Origin: Hydrogenimonas sp.
GTDB lineage: Bacteria; Campylobacterota; Campylobacteria; Campylobacterales; Hydrogenimonadaceae
Reading direction: 5' to 3'
Assembly (NCBI GenBank): GCA_003945285.1
Contig: AP019005.1
Location: 1,812,001 to 1,876,000, forward strand
DNA: 64,000 nucleotides
In this document: piece by piece, positions 8,693-18,088 of the stretch
Layout: every line of letters begins with the position of its first letter
Numbering within the stretch: the stretch's first letter is position 1
Position numbers and translations under genes: made by a program
Notes under the pieces: generated by a model
The model's database searches: none
What the model saw: the letters and a program-made list of their open reading frames with translations, nothing else
What the model was told of the DNA's origin: nothing

Positions 8693-9754
8693 CTACCTGC
8701 CGGTTCTGAAAAGGTAACTGTAAATAGCCGCGGCACCCAGAAGGGCCACCGCGGTTACGGTTCCGAGCTCAGGCACTATCACTCCGCTGAGACTGATACG
8801 GTAAAGAAGGTAGATAACTCCCCAAACAAAGAGTGTGGTTCCTATCAGAACGAAAGAGACCAAAAGCAGGTTGCTGCTGCGGGCATGGGGCGGTATCGAC
8901 AGAAAGAATATTATTACAAGAGACATCGCGAAAAAGGGGGAGACGACCATATAGTAGAGAATTGAGCGCACCTTCGACGTCTCCAGTTTCTGGGAGACCA
9001 AAAGCCCCAGCGCATCGTAGGCATCCTGGATAGTGTAGTATCTTTTCCCCTCGAAAACGGAGGTCAGAATCTTCGGCTTGAACCCAGCAAGTGTCTCGAC
9101 GCCACTTTTATACTCTATTTTAAGTCCCTCATAGGTAAGCCCTTTCACATGAGGCTTCGTTACGATCTTGGCATCGGCAATCAACCATTTGCTACCGTCG
9201 AATTTTGCACTCTTTCCATATATGGTCTGCACAAGATCACCCTCCTGCATTCTGTATATACGGATATCTTTCGCCTCCTTGCGTGAGGGAATCAGCTGCG
9301 AAATATAGACGAAACTGTCGTTATATTTGACAAAAAGATTCCGTGTAACGGTAAGGTTGTGCTTCTTCTGCATGAGAGCTTTCGCGTAGAGCTCCGAGTT
9401 TACGAAAGTGGTGAAGTGCAGGCCGATGTAGAGCAGAGTCAACAGGAACGAGACAAATATGAATGGCCTCAAAACCTCTTTTTTGGAGTACCCCAGGGCA
9501 TAGAAGCTGACAAGGGCGTTCGATCTTATCAGCGCCATTTTGGCGACGATCATCGAAAGAACCAGCGCGATCGGAAAGAGGAGGCTCAATGCGTACGAGC
9601 CTTTGTAGAACATATAGAGAATTTTTATGTTGAATCCGTTCAGCTTCGAAGCGTTCTGCATATAGTCGAGGCCCGCGAAGAAAAAAGCGAGCGCAAACGC
9701 TATGAGAAAGAAGTGACGGATATATAGCCAGGAGACATAACGGAACATCCTCAT
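8693..9754 (-). CDS. lptG: LptF/LptG family LPS export permease
   Basis: This is a YjgP/YjgQ-family inner-membrane subunit that works with LptB to pull lipopolysaccharide toward the periplasmic bridge. The 353 residues have the family layout: three membrane helices near the N-terminus (YIRHFFLIAFALAFFFAG, then YALSLLFPIALVL, then a pair near 100-120), a large periplasmic beta domain, and three C-terminal helices. The ATG at 9754 is chosen because it overlaps the pth TGA as ATGA. A longer reading frame to 9856 would run through pth. LptF and LptG are hard to separate by sequence alone. Confidence 0.85.
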   Translation of the reverse strand: MRMFRYVSWLYIRHFFLIAFALAFFFAGLDYMQNASKLNGFNIKILYMFYKGSYALSLLFPIALVLSMIVAKMALIRSNALVSFYALGYSKKEVLRPFIFVSFLLTLLYIGLHFTTFVNSELYAKALMQKKHNLTVTRNLFVKYNDSFVYISQLIPSRKEAKDIRIYRMQEGDLVQTIYGKSAKFDGSKWLIADAKIVTKPHVKGLTYEGLKIEYKSGVETLAGFKPKILTSVFEGKRYYTIQDAYDALGLLVSQKLETSKVRSILYYMVVSPFFAMSLVIIFFLSIPPHARSSNLLLVSFVLIGTTLFVWGVIYLLYRISLSGVIVPELGTVTAVALLGAAAIYSYLFRTGR

Positions 9755-10323
9755 CTGCTTTTCCAATCCGCTTTTTTGACACTGTATCGGGAGGCGACAT
9801 GCTCCAGCGTATGGCGGGTAAGCTCCAAAGATGCTTCCGCCGAATGCTCTATCCATTTAGGCAGCGCCTCTCTCTCCTCCGGGCTGAAGGGGCTTAGAAC
9901 ATAGTCTGCCGTCTGCGATTTATAGGGAGGCTTTCCTATGCCCATGCGTACACGGAGATAACCGTTTCCTATGGCGGCATCTATAGATTTGAGCCCGTTG
10001 TGCCCGCCGTCTCCTCCGCCCCGTTTGAATCTGACAGAGCCGAAAGGGAGATCCAGGTCGTCGTGGATGACGATAATATGCTCGAGGTCGATCTTGTAGA
10101 ACTGTTTCACCGCCTGCACGCTGATACCGGAACGGTTCATATAGGTGGAGGGTTTCAACAGAAGCAGATTCGAAGTTTTATGTAGTTCACCGTGAAAAGA
10201 GGAGGATGATGCAGGGTGCGCCTGCACCTTTTCGACCAGGCGGTCGACGGTCATAAAACCTATATTGTGGCGAGTCGCCTCATACTGGACTCCGGGATTT
10301 CCCAGGCCGACGACTAGCCACAT
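9751..10323 (-). CDS. pth: Peptidyl-tRNA hydrolase
   Basis: Pth recycles tRNA by cleaving peptidyl-tRNA that drops off ribosomes. The 190-residue protein starts WLVVGLGNPG, keeps the catalytic histidine in TRHNIGFM near residue 20, and has the KPSTYMNRSG and HDDLDLPFG motifs and the GGGDGGHNGLKS loop. It starts at ATG 10323, ten bases after the rplY stop, and couples to lptG by ATGA. rplY-pth-lptG is the Campylobacter order. Confidence 0.97.
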   Translation of the reverse strand: MWLVVGLGNPGVQYEATRHNIGFMTVDRLVEKVQAHPASSSSFHGELHKTSNLLLLKPSTYMNRSGISVQAVKQFYKIDLEHIIVIHDDLDLPFGSVRFKRGGGDGGHNGLKSIDAAIGNGYLRVRMGIGKPPYKSQTADYVLSPFSPEEREALPKWIEHSAEASLELTRHTLEHVASRYSVKKADWKSR

Positions 10324-10332
10324 CGCAGATTC

Positions 10333-10869
10333 TTATTTCGCTTTGATAACCCCGACAACAGGTACACGTCCGGCTACCATGATCTTATACTTGTCGGACT
10401 CCGGTATATCACGCACAAGGATGGCGTCTCCCACATCCAGATCGCTTACGTCGAGCGTAAAAGATTCGGGAATGTTCTCGATGGTACCTTTTACCTTGAT
10501 ACGTCGTTTGGATATAGCCAAAACACCCTTGTTTTTGAGGCCTTTGGGAGTTCCGGTCGTCTTTACCGGTACCATGTAGTGAGTCACGACGCCGGGCTGG
10601 GCCACCATCAGGTCTACATGCAGTATCTGATCTGTAACAGGGTGCAGCTGATACTCCTGAATAACCACATCCATCTCTTTTCCGCCCACTTTGACGGGGA
10701 AAGCCAGTTTCTCCTTGTGGCGGACGGTTCTTATAAATTCACCCATCTTGAACGCGGCGTGAGTGTTCTCAAGCCCTTTTCCATAGATGTTGGCGATTAG
10801 ATAACCATCTCGGCGAAGTTTTTTCGCATCGCTCTTGCCGATACTCTCTCTAACGATTCCTTCCAACAT
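10333..10869 (-). CDS. rplY: 50S ribosomal protein L25/general stress protein Ctc
   Basis: This binds 5S rRNA in the large subunit. The product has the L25 N-terminal domain followed by a TL5-type C-terminal beta domain ([17 protein letters not shown] onward). The start is placed at ATG 10869, giving 178 residues that begin MLEGIVRES. An ideal AAGGA lies seven bases upstream of it, whereas the in-frame ATG at 10884 has no Shine-Dalgarno and would itself overlap that site. It leads the rplY-pth-lptG unit. Confidence 0.93.
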   Translation of the reverse strand: MLEGIVRESIGKSDAKKLRRDGYLIANIYGKGLENTHAAFKMGEFIRTVRHKEKLAFPVKVGGKEMDVVIQEYQLHPVTDQILHVDLMVAQPGVVTHYMVPVKTTGTPKGLKNKGVLAISKRRIKVKGTIENIPESFTLDVSDLDVGDAILVRDIPESDKYKIMVAGRVPVVGVIKAK

Positions 10870-10941
10870 ATTGTTGTCCTTCATACAGAAAATATAAGTA
10901 CGCAGACGTACTTTAAGAGGCGAATATTACCAAAAATCTGT

Positions 10942-12141
10942 TTAATCTTCTTTTAAAGCGAAAATGTCGGAGTCATGTTCAGTTATAAAGGCACCCTCTC
11001 CCGATTGTCCGGCTTTGATGTTTGCATCCATTCCCTCTATGCGCAGCTTCAGATCGCTCGGACTGGAGGCGTGTCTTATAGCCTCTTTCATAGAGATCTT
11101 TCCCTTCTGGTAGAGCTTCAAAAGAGCGGTGTCGAAACTCTGTGTTCCATATATCTGCGTTCCTTCGTCAAGCGCATCTTTTATCTCCATGTCGCGCCCT
11201 TCCAGAATCAGCTTCTGAATGTAGGAGGTATTGAAAAGAATCTCCACAGCTGCTGTCTTTTTCCCGTCCAGCGTCTTGACAAGCCGCTGTGAAAGAACCC
11301 CCTCGAGCACCGAAGCGAGGGTGTTTCTTACGCGGTTCTGGTCCTCTGCGGGAAAGACGCTTATAATTCTGTTGATCGTCTCTTTGGCATCCAGCGTATG
11401 CAGAGTCGAAAAGACCAGGTGGCCGGTCTCCGCGGCGTGCAGCGCCGTATCTATGGTCTCGACGTCGCGCATCTCACCCACCAGGATGATATCCGGGTCT
11501 TCACGCAGTGCTGAACGCAGAGCGTTGGCGAAACTTAGTGAATCCTGCCCTATACTCCGCTGGTTTATAAGACACTTTCTATCTTTGTGAACGAATTCGA
11601 TGGGATCTTCTATCGTAATGATATGCTTTCTGTGTTTTCTGTTTATCTCATCTATGAGTGCCGCGAGCGTAGTGGACTTACCCGAACCGGTCACCCCCGT
11701 CACCAGAACCAGACCTCGGGATATATCCGTAAGTTTGTGGAGAGCCTGCGGAAGCTCCAGCTGATCTATCGAGAGGATATTGACCGGAATGACCCTGAAT
11801 ACGGCCGAAACACCGTCCATCTGGAAGAACATGTTTCCCCTGAAGCGTATCTTCTCGTCATATACATAGAGGAAATCTATCTCTTTCTTCTCCACAAACT
11901 CGGCGAAACGACGGCGAAGCATCTCCTTCGCCAGCAGGATAGACTCCTCTTTCGTAATCTTCTCTTTCGTAACCGTTACTATATCTCCGTTTATACGGGC
12001 ACGCACCTGCGAGTTGGCTTTGATATGAAGGTCGCTCCCCTCATGTTCGATAAGCCCCTTCATATATTGGCGGATGCGATTTGTCATCTCGAACGTAAGT
12101 TCGTTTACATCTACCTCTTTTTCCAGTTCGTTATGTTCCAT
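10942..12141 (-). CDS. pilT: PilT/PilU-type retraction ATPase
   Basis: This is a secretion-superfamily hexameric ATPase of the PilT class, which depolymerises type IV pili. Its 399 residues include GSDLHIKANS near residue 40, Walker A GVTGSGKST near 140, Walker B DIILVGEMRD, and the HAAETGHLVFSTLHT box. A PilT-like AIRHASSPSDLKLRIEGM tail follows. It lacks the tetracysteine zinc site present in the GspE protein of this window. No pilin or PilB gene is nearby, so its partner machine (twitching, uptake, or the type II system here) cannot be told from context. Confidence 0.87.
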   Translation of the reverse strand: MEHNELEKEVDVNELTFEMTNRIRQYMKGLIEHEGSDLHIKANSQVRARINGDIVTVTKEKITKEESILLAKEMLRRRFAEFVEKKEIDFLYVYDEKIRFRGNMFFQMDGVSAVFRVIPVNILSIDQLELPQALHKLTDISRGLVLVTGVTGSGKSTTLAALIDEINRKHRKHIITIEDPIEFVHKDRKCLINQRSIGQDSLSFANALRSALREDPDIILVGEMRDVETIDTALHAAETGHLVFSTLHTLDAKETINRIISVFPAEDQNRVRNTLASVLEGVLSQRLVKTLDGKKTAAVEILFNTSYIQKLILEGRDMEIKDALDEGTQIYGTQSFDTALLKLYQKGKISMKEAIRHASSPSDLKLRIEGMDANIKAGQSGEGAFITEHDSDIFALKED

Positions 12142-12144
12142 ACG

Positions 12145-13140
12145 TTACTCCAAGTGGGATAGTAGCCCGGCAAAAGCCTCTTTGAAAGCCTTCAGACCAT
12201 CCTCGGTAAGCTTACGGTATACCTCCTGCATATCTATGCCGGCGCTCTCTACCGCTTTGAAAAAGGTATCTATGGCGGCTTCGTCGATCGGAAGCTTTGG
12301 TGCATGCAGGGGGTGTTCGAGAAACGCTTCGATGGTCTCCAGCGGAGCTGTGTTTACCGAATGCGGCGCCATTAGCTCCTTGATGTAATAATCGGCCTCA
12401 TAGGCATCGGACTTAACCCCGGTACTGGCGAAGAGGGTCCTGATCGCCCTCTCCTTTCTCGATTCGACCAGGTTGTAGATTCTGGCCGCGTTTAAAATAC
12501 CTAGCCTGCCCGGCTGCAGGCCGGCACGCTCCAGTTTGCCGTCGAGCATCCGGTCGAATCGGCTTACGAAGACGCTCAGTACGGCTCTCACGTTTTTCTC
12601 TCCCGTCGCCCTGTAGATTTTCAGCCCCTCCTCAACGGCATCGAGGCAGCGCAGGGCCTGCATCGGCGAGAAGATGAGAGTCGCGTTTACATGCAGACCT
12701 TCGCTTATCAGGATTTTCATCGCCTCATATCCCGCATCTGTTGCGGGAACCTTGATCATGACATTCTCCATGCCTATTTCACGGTAGAGCCTCCGACCCT
12801 CTTCGACTGTCGCCTCCGTATCGTCGCAGAGGTAGGGGTCGACCTCTATGCTGACGAAGCCGTCCCTGCCCTCCTCGTAAAGAGGGAAGAGCGCATCGGC
12901 GGCCATCTTTATATCTCTAACAGCAAGCGCTTCGTACTTCGTCTTCGCCGAGTGGTTTTGAAGCTCATCCAGCTGTGAAGTATATGCCGGTGAAGTCTCG
13001 ATGGACGAGGCGAAAATGGCGGGATTGCTGGTCGCACCGTTTATGACCCCTTCGGCCACCATGCGGCCGAACTCCTTTTGCAGATGGTCACGCTCTATAA
13101 AGTCGAGCCATAAAGAGAAGCCGATGCGCTCGTTTACCAT
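12145..13140 (-). CDS. tal: Transaldolase
   Basis: The enzyme moves a dihydroxyacetone unit between sedoheptulose 7-phosphate and glyceraldehyde 3-phosphate in the non-oxidative pentose phosphate pathway. The 331-residue sequence begins with the SLWLDFIERD and GATSNPAIF motifs, carries the Schiff-base lysine in NVMIKVPAT, and includes VNATLIFS. Length and motifs fit the transaldolase subtype found in Campylobacter. Three bases separate its stop from pilT. Confidence 0.94.
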   Translation of the reverse strand: MVNERIGFSLWLDFIERDHLQKEFGRMVAEGVINGATSNPAIFASSIETSPAYTSQLDELQNHSAKTKYEALAVRDIKMAADALFPLYEEGRDGFVSIEVDPYLCDDTEATVEEGRRLYREIGMENVMIKVPATDAGYEAMKILISEGLHVNATLIFSPMQALRCLDAVEEGLKIYRATGEKNVRAVLSVFVSRFDRMLDGKLERAGLQPGRLGILNAARIYNLVESRKERAIRTLFASTGVKSDAYEADYYIKELMAPHSVNTAPLETIEAFLEHPLHAPKLPIDEAAIDTFFKAVESAGIDMQEVYRKLTEDGLKAFKEAFAGLLSHLE

Positions 13141-13170
13141 AATAAAATCTCCTTCTTTCAGATCAAAAAA

Positions 13171-13896
13171 CTACCAACTCATCGCTTCAAGCAGAGGCTC
13201 ATATTTTTGCCACGTACCGTGCACACCCGGATAGCTCTGCGTCTCCTCGAGCTCGTCGAGAAATCTGTCTCGACCCACCCGAACGGCTCCGAGTCTCGCA
13301 AGATGCTCGGAGGGGATCTGGCAATCTATGAAGTCGAAACTCCATATCTTCGCCAGCTCCACCATATGAGCCAGGGCTATTTTCGAAGCATCGGGAGCAA
13401 GTGCGAACATGGACTCCCCGAAAAAGGCTCTGCCGGTACTGATTCCGTAGAGTCCCCCGACCAGCTTCCCCTCTTCGTCGTAAACTTCGACCGAATGGGC
13501 AAAGCCGCGCGAGTAGAGCTGGGTGTAGGACTCTATCACTTCAGGCAGAATCCAGCTTCCGTTCTGCCCGTGCCTCGGTACAGCTGAGCAGTAGTGCATA
13601 ACGGAACCGAAGTTTCGGTCCAATTTTACCGAAAAGCGTTTTTGACGAAGCTTTTTTCTGAGAGACCTGGAGATTTTGAAGTCGTCGGGATATAGAAGAA
13701 ACCTGGGGTCGGGCGACCACCACAAGATAGGGTCGCCCTCGTTGTACCAGGGGAATATCCCTCTTCTGTAGGCACTCAACACCCTGTCGGGGTTGAGATC
13801 CCCCCCGTATGCCAGAAGCCCCTCTTTCATGGCATAACGGGGATTCGGAAAGATATGGTCGAAGCCGAGCCTGGGAATTCCGGGCCCGTTAGACAC
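13171..13896 (-). CDS. aat: Leucyl/phenylalanyl-tRNA-protein transferase
   Basis: Aat adds leucine or phenylalanine to proteins with N-terminal Arg or Lys and so creates N-degrons for ClpS-ClpAP. The 241-residue protein has the diagnostic RRGIFPWYNEGDPILWWSPDPR block near residue 45 to 65, ESMFA, and a C-terminal DCQIPSEHLARLGA segment. It starts at GTG 13896, overlapping the clpA stop by eight bases. The clpS-clpA-aat order puts the modifying enzyme, adaptor and unfoldase into one transcript. Confidence 0.95.
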   Translation of the reverse strand: MSNGPGIPRLGFDHIFPNPRYAMKEGLLAYGGDLNPDRVLSAYRRGIFPWYNEGDPILWWSPDPRFLLYPDDFKISRSLRKKLRQKRFSVKLDRNFGSVMHYCSAVPRHGQNGSWILPEVIESYTQLYSRGFAHSVEVYDEEGKLVGGLYGISTGRAFFGESMFALAPDASKIALAHMVELAKIWSFDFIDCQIPSEHLARLGAVRVGRDRFLDELEETQSYPGVHGTWQKYEPLLEAMSW

Positions 13897-16084
13897 GCTC
13901 GGCGACCTTGAAGGTTAGTGACCCGCCTTTTACGCCGAAGAGCACCTCTCCCCCCTCTTTCAGGGAGCCGAAGAGTATCTCTTCGGTGAGCGGTGCTTTT
14001 ATCTTCTCGGCGATTACACGTCCCAGAGGCCTTGCGCCCATCGTCTCGTCATACCCCTCTTTCGCAAGATGCCCCCTGGCGGCGTCGGAGAGCTTGATCA
14101 CTATCTTTCTCTCGGCCATCTGGGCATTGAGTTCGTCGATAAACTTGTCGACTATCTTTTTGACATGTTCGAACCGGAGATGCTCGAAGCGTATGACCGC
14201 ATCCAGACGGTTTCTGAACTCGGGAGAGAACGCCGTCTTTATAGCGGTATCGTGCTTCGATTCACTATGTGCGCCGAAGCCCATGACATTCGCCTCCGTC
14301 GCACCGACATTCGATGTCATGATTATAATGACGTTTTTGAAGTCGGCCCTGTTGCCTGTATTGTCGGTCAGCATCGCATTGTCCATCACCTGCAGCAGCA
14401 CCTGTATCAGATCGGGGTGGGCCTTCTCGATCTCATCCAGCAGCAGGACAGTGTGGGGATGCTTTCTTATAGCCTCCGTAAGCTGGCCACCCTGCTCGTA
14501 TCCCACATAACCCGGAGGGGCGCCTATGAGGCGGCTGACGGCATGTTTCTCCATATATTCACTCATATCGAAACGCTCGAAGTGCACACCGAGCGCCTCC
14601 GAAAGCTCGAGCGCCAGTGCGGTCTTTCCGACTCCGGTAGGACCGGCAAAGAGGAAGGAGCCGACCGGCTTGTTCGGTGCGCCCAGTCCGGCTCGCGCAC
14701 GCTTGATGGCAGCAGCCACCTCCTCCACAGCACGGTCCTGACCGATTATCCTGCTCTTAAGAACGCTCTCGAGGTTCTGCAGAGTCGCCAGGTCATCGCT
14801 GTTGATACGTGCCGGCGGCAGGTTGAGCATACGGCTTACCGCATCCTCTATATCCCGCTCGTTGACACGGCGCCTTTTTCTCGCTTTAAGCCTGAAAGAG
14901 GCACCCACTTCGTCGATGATATCTATCGCCTTGTCGGGCAGAAATCTCTCGTGCATATACTTGATAGAGAGATCTATCGCCGTCTTCAGCGCCTTTTCGC
15001 TGAAATGGACATCGTGGTGTGATTCGTACTTGTACTTGAGCCCCTTCAGGATTTTGAGCGTATCTTCGAAACTCGGTTCGGCCACATCGACCTTCGCGAA
15101 ACGGCGGCTCAGCGCCCTGTCTTTTTCGAAAAAGTTCCTGTACTCCTCAAACGTGGTGGCGCCTATACATTTGAGATCTCCGCTCGCCAGAACCGGTTTG
15201 AGCAGGTTGGAGGCGTCCATGCTTCCGCCGTTGGTAGCGCCTGCTCCAACGAGATTGTGTATCTCGTCTATGAAGAGTACCGCGTTTTTTCGTTCCTGAA
15301 GCTCATGCAGCACCCCTTTCAGGCGCTTTTCGAAATCGCCGCGATATTTCGTTCCGGCTATAAGCGTGCCTATATCGAGGGCGTATATTTCGGTGTTTTT
15401 GAGCATCTCAGGTACTTTGCCGTCCGCAATCTCCAGAGCGAGGCCCTCGGCTATCGCCGTCTTTCCCACGCCCGGTTCGCCTACTAGAACCGGATTGTTC
15501 TTCTTGCGCCGGCAGAGAATCTGCATAACACGGTCTATCTCCTTTTCCCGTCCTATTACCGGGTCTATCTTCCCTTCACGGGCACGCTTTACGAGATTGA
15601 CCGTGAACTGGCCCAGATATTCGCTCTCCTCCTCTTTTTTCTCCTCGAAATCACTCTCTGCGTTCGACTCCGCGACAACCTCCAGGATACTCAGCCTGGT
15701 AATTCCGTAGGAGTTCATCAATGCGACGGCGAAAGAGTGCTCCTCGTTGAAAATGGAGGCAAGCAGATCGCCGATGCTGGCCTCTTTCTTGTCGGCGCTC
15801 TGAGCGTGGCGAATCATATGCTCTATAACCCTTGAAAGGGCCACCGTCTCGAAAGGTTCACGGGAAACCCCTTCCGGCAGAGGCCTCAAAGATGTGACGA
15901 GATGCTGATTTATCCTGTTTTTCAGCTTCTCTACATCCGCTCCGGCAGCTTCCAGAATCTTTGCACCCTGCGGGCTGAGCAGCACCGCAAGAAAAATATG
16001 TTCGACTGTTAGATACTCATGCCTGTGCATTTTGGCATACTTCACAGCCTCTTTGAAAATGTCGTTCAAATCTTTACTAATCAT
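13889..16084 (-). CDS. clpA: ATP-dependent Clp protease ATP-binding subunit ClpA
   Basis: ClpA is the AAA+ unfoldase that feeds substrates to ClpP and receives N-degron substrates from ClpS. The 731 residues have a Clp N-domain (about 1-145), a first AAA+ module with GEPGVGKTA, and a second with [20 protein letters not shown], and the VMGFGAHSE loop expected to dock on ClpP. It has no ClpB-type coiled-coil middle domain, which separates it from ClpB. The ATG overlaps the clpS TGA as ATGA. clpP is not in the window. Confidence 0.96.
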   Translation of the reverse strand: MISKDLNDIFKEAVKYAKMHRHEYLTVEHIFLAVLLSPQGAKILEAAGADVEKLKNRINQHLVTSLRPLPEGVSREPFETVALSRVIEHMIRHAQSADKKEASIGDLLASIFNEEHSFAVALMNSYGITRLSILEVVAESNAESDFEEKKEEESEYLGQFTVNLVKRAREGKIDPVIGREKEIDRVMQILCRRKKNNPVLVGEPGVGKTAIAEGLALEIADGKVPEMLKNTEIYALDIGTLIAGTKYRGDFEKRLKGVLHELQERKNAVLFIDEIHNLVGAGATNGGSMDASNLLKPVLASGDLKCIGATTFEEYRNFFEKDRALSRRFAKVDVAEPSFEDTLKILKGLKYKYESHHDVHFSEKALKTAIDLSIKYMHERFLPDKAIDIIDEVGASFRLKARKRRRVNERDIEDAVSRMLNLPPARINSDDLATLQNLESVLKSRIIGQDRAVEEVAAAIKRARAGLGAPNKPVGSFLFAGPTGVGKTALALELSEALGVHFERFDMSEYMEKHAVSRLIGAPPGYVGYEQGGQLTEAIRKHPHTVLLLDEIEKAHPDLIQVLLQVMDNAMLTDNTGNRADFKNVIIIMTSNVGATEANVMGFGAHSESKHDTAIKTAFSPEFRNRLDAVIRFEHLRFEHVKKIVDKFIDELNAQMAERKIVIKLSDAARGHLAKEGYDETMGARPLGRVIAEKIKAPLTEEILFGSLKEGGEVLFGVKGGSLTFKVAERV

Positions 16085-16380
16085 TCTTTCTCCATTGTAA
16101 CGCGCAAAGGAAACTCGTTGGCTCTGGCTCTCTTGGTCGCCTGATGCACTTTGGTTTCGGCGATTTCGTACGTATAGCGACCGCAGATACCCTTGCCCTT
16201 CTCGTGAATCGCAAGCATAATCTCGATCGCCTCTTCGTAACTCTTGTTAAATATATCGGCCAAAATCTCCACAACGAAATCCATTGTAGTATAATCGTCG
16301 TTCCACATGATCACTTTGTAGAGATCCGGCTCGTCGAGATCAACCGTGCTTTCACTATCGATCCACTCTTTCTGTGCCAA
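16081..16380 (-). CDS. clpS: ClpS adaptor for N-degron substrates
   Basis: ClpS binds N-terminal Leu, Phe, Tyr or Trp and hands the substrate to ClpA. The 99-residue protein has a flexible acidic N-terminus, the ligand-pocket motif MWNDDYTTMDFVV, the AIHEKGKGICGRYTYEIAETK core and a basic C-terminus. The start is TTG at 16380 with AAAGGA six bases upstream. It is the first gene of clpS-clpA-aat, and a good sigma-70 promoter lies 63 bases upstream. Confidence 0.95.
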   Translation of the reverse strand: MAQKEWIDSESTVDLDEPDLYKVIMWNDDYTTMDFVVEILADIFNKSYEEAIEIMLAIHEKGKGICGRYTYEIAETKVHQATKRARANEFPLRVTMEKE

Positions 16381-16442
16381 CTTTTTTCCTTTGTCGAAAA
16401 ATTTTCCGTACCGGCAGCCGGCACGTGTTTTAGTTTATTTTA

Positions 16443-16470
16443 AGTATATCATAATTTTGGAATTTTTCAA
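16443..16470 (-). promoter_or_regulatory. Sigma-70 promoter of clpS-clpA-aat
   Basis: On the minus strand a TTGAAA -35 box (16470-16465) is followed after 16 bases by TATACT (16448-16443). It is the best match in the gap between metY and clpS. Confidence 0.65.
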
Positions 16471-16479
16471 GTGCCGGAT

Positions 16480-16512
16480 GCTACAAACCCCGGAATCAAG
16501 GGATTTTGTAGC
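16480..16512. terminator. Hairpin between the metY gene and clpS promoter
   Basis: GCTACAAA and TTTGTAGC pair around a CCCC/GGGA inner stem. It lies downstream of metY (minus strand) and just upstream of the clpS -35 box. No clean T-run follows on either strand, so it may be a weak terminator of metY or a regulatory element rather than a classic intrinsic terminator. Confidence 0.35.
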
Positions 16513-16570
16513 CAAAAGTATCAGCAGTTCATAAGTTTCCGGAGAATAGAAAGGAGTGGGGGAAATATAT

Positions 16571-17815
16571 CTACCCGGAGGCTCTTTTCCAGGCTGAGAG
16601 CATATCTTCCGCCAGTACGCGGGGAGTCTCCAGCCCTACCGAAACACGTATCAGGCCGGGAGTGACTCCCATCATCCTTCTCTCCTCCTCGGTAAAGTCG
16701 CGATAGATGGTGCTCGCCATATGAAGAGCGAGTGTGCGGTTGTCCCCTATGTTGGCGGTGAGAGTGACTGTTTTGGACTCGTTCAGAAAGATGAAGGCAC
16801 GCTCTTTCGATCCGCAGTCTATCGTCAGGATCGGGCCACACCCATCTTCAAAAAGAGCTTCGTAGCGCAGATTGTGTTCATGGTTCTGCAGACTGGGATG
16901 TCTCACGTTCACCCCTTCGTCGTGCAGCTGCCGGGCGAGTTTTTCGACGGAAGCGTTGACCCTCTCCGTTCTTAGAGCCAGCGTCTCGAGGCCGACCATC
17001 GTCAAAAACGAGGCGAAAGCGTTGGCACTCATCCCGAAGTCGCGCATCGCCCGTTTTTTCAGCACCATCATCAAGGCGCCCTTCCCCTTTTTCAAAATGG
17101 GGTGAATCGAAAAGAATCTCTCTCCCGTGAGCTTCTCTTCTTCGCTTTTAAGAGCCCGGAAAACTGCGGCTCCTCCGAGAGCCGCCGAGTGTCCGCTCAC
17201 TATTTTTGTAGTTGAGTAGACGACGATATCCGCCCCCATCTTGAGCGGTTGTACGATCAGCGGAGTCAATGTGTTGTCGACCACGAAGAGTGCGCCGTAG
17301 CGGTCACAGAGAATCGCCATACGCCGTATATCGGGAAGTCTGAGATTTGGGTTGCCGACGCTTTCGGCAAATACCATCTTCACCCCCTCTTCAAGACTCT
17401 TCTCCATCTTTTCGAAGTCGTCCACATCGCAAAAGTCGGCCTCTATGCCGAATCTGGGCATGGTCTCTCTCATCATGGCGAATGTTCCGCCGAAAAATCC
17501 TCCGACACACAAAACCCTGTCGCCACTCTGCAAAAATGCCGTAAGAACCATGGCTATCGCACCCATCCCCGACGACGTTACAACGGCTCCCGCACCTCCC
17601 TCCATCTTTGCAAGCGCCTGCTCCAGCTTCCCGCCTGTAGGGTTTCCCATCCTCGCATATACCGGCTTGGGGGCCTCTCCCGCAAAGATCGCTTCCGCCT
17701 CCTGCGCCGAAGCGTATCCGAAAGCCGCCGAAGGGGTGATCTGTGATGCTATCGGCCCCTCTCTGTTCGCTGTGAGATGGGGGAGCAGTGTGTTAAAATA
17801 TTCGTAGTGTTTCAT
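16571..17815 (-). CDS. Cys/Met metabolism PLP-dependent enzyme (O-acetylhomoserine sulfhydrylase or methionine gamma-lyase type)
   Basis: This 414-residue protein belongs to the trans-sulfuration family. Its PLP lysine is in YSTTKIVSGHSAALGG near residue 205; PVYARMGNPTGGKLEQALA near 50 and the SSGMGAI segment near 80 are also typical. It could sulfhydrylate O-acetylhomoserine to make homocysteine, or act as a lyase; family members are not separable by eye. It starts at ATG 17815. The upstream region toward divergent bioD holds a tandem 83-bp repeat and a heptad array but no recognisable SAM riboswitch. Confidence 0.82.
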   Translation of the reverse strand: MKHYEYFNTLLPHLTANREGPIASQITPSAAFGYASAQEAEAIFAGEAPKPVYARMGNPTGGKLEQALAKMEGGAGAVVTSSGMGAIAMVLTAFLQSGDRVLCVGGFFGGTFAMMRETMPRFGIEADFCDVDDFEKMEKSLEEGVKMVFAESVGNPNLRLPDIRRMAILCDRYGALFVVDNTLTPLIVQPLKMGADIVVYSTTKIVSGHSAALGGAAVFRALKSEEEKLTGERFFSIHPILKKGKGALMMVLKKRAMRDFGMSANAFASFLTMVGLETLALRTERVNASVEKLARQLHDEGVNVRHPSLQNHEHNLRYEALFEDGCGPILTIDCGSKERAFIFLNESKTVTLTANIGDNRTLALHMASTIYRDFTEEERRMMGVTPGLIRVSVGLETPRVLAEDMLSAWKRASG

Positions 17816-17818
17816 TTA

Positions 17819-17995
17819 GATCCTTTACGCCGTCGGAGCAAAGCCCCGATCGGCTACGTTGACACTGGGTCCGCTTCGGCAGCGGGCCCACGCGCGGATA
17901 AACCGCGCTCTTGATCCTTTACGCCGTCGGAGCAAAGCCCCGATCGGCTACGTTGACACTGGGTCCGCTTCGGCAGCGGGCCCTCGCGCGGATAA
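17819..17995. repeat. Tandem 83-bp direct repeat (94-bp period)
   Basis: Copies at 17819-17901 and 17913-17995 differ at one base (A against T after GCGGGCCC). Each contains a GC-rich hairpin, GGGTCCGCT pairing with AGCGGGCCC around a short loop. The pair fills most of the divergent gap between the metY-like gene and bioD. Confidence 0.9.
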
Positions 17996-18030
17996 CTGCT
18001 GCATACTGCACGCTGCCGGCTGCACGCTGC
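17996..18030. repeat. Heptad array A, five NNNCTGC units
   Basis: Five consecutive seven-base units end in CTGC (ctgCTGC, ataCTGC, acgCTGC, cggCTGC, acgCTGC). The inner units are nearly identical to the reverse complement of the array at 34954-34981. It begins at the end of the second 83-bp repeat copy. Confidence 0.8.
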
Positions 18031-18088
18031 CAACCAAAACCGGCACCCGTCGATAAGAGTTTCAAATTATAGCGAAAGTGAAAAATAG

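Noticed and set aside
17816-18088. SAM or other riboswitch before the metY-like gene
   Set aside because: The gap is made of tandem repeats and heptads; no known riboswitch core could be drawn.
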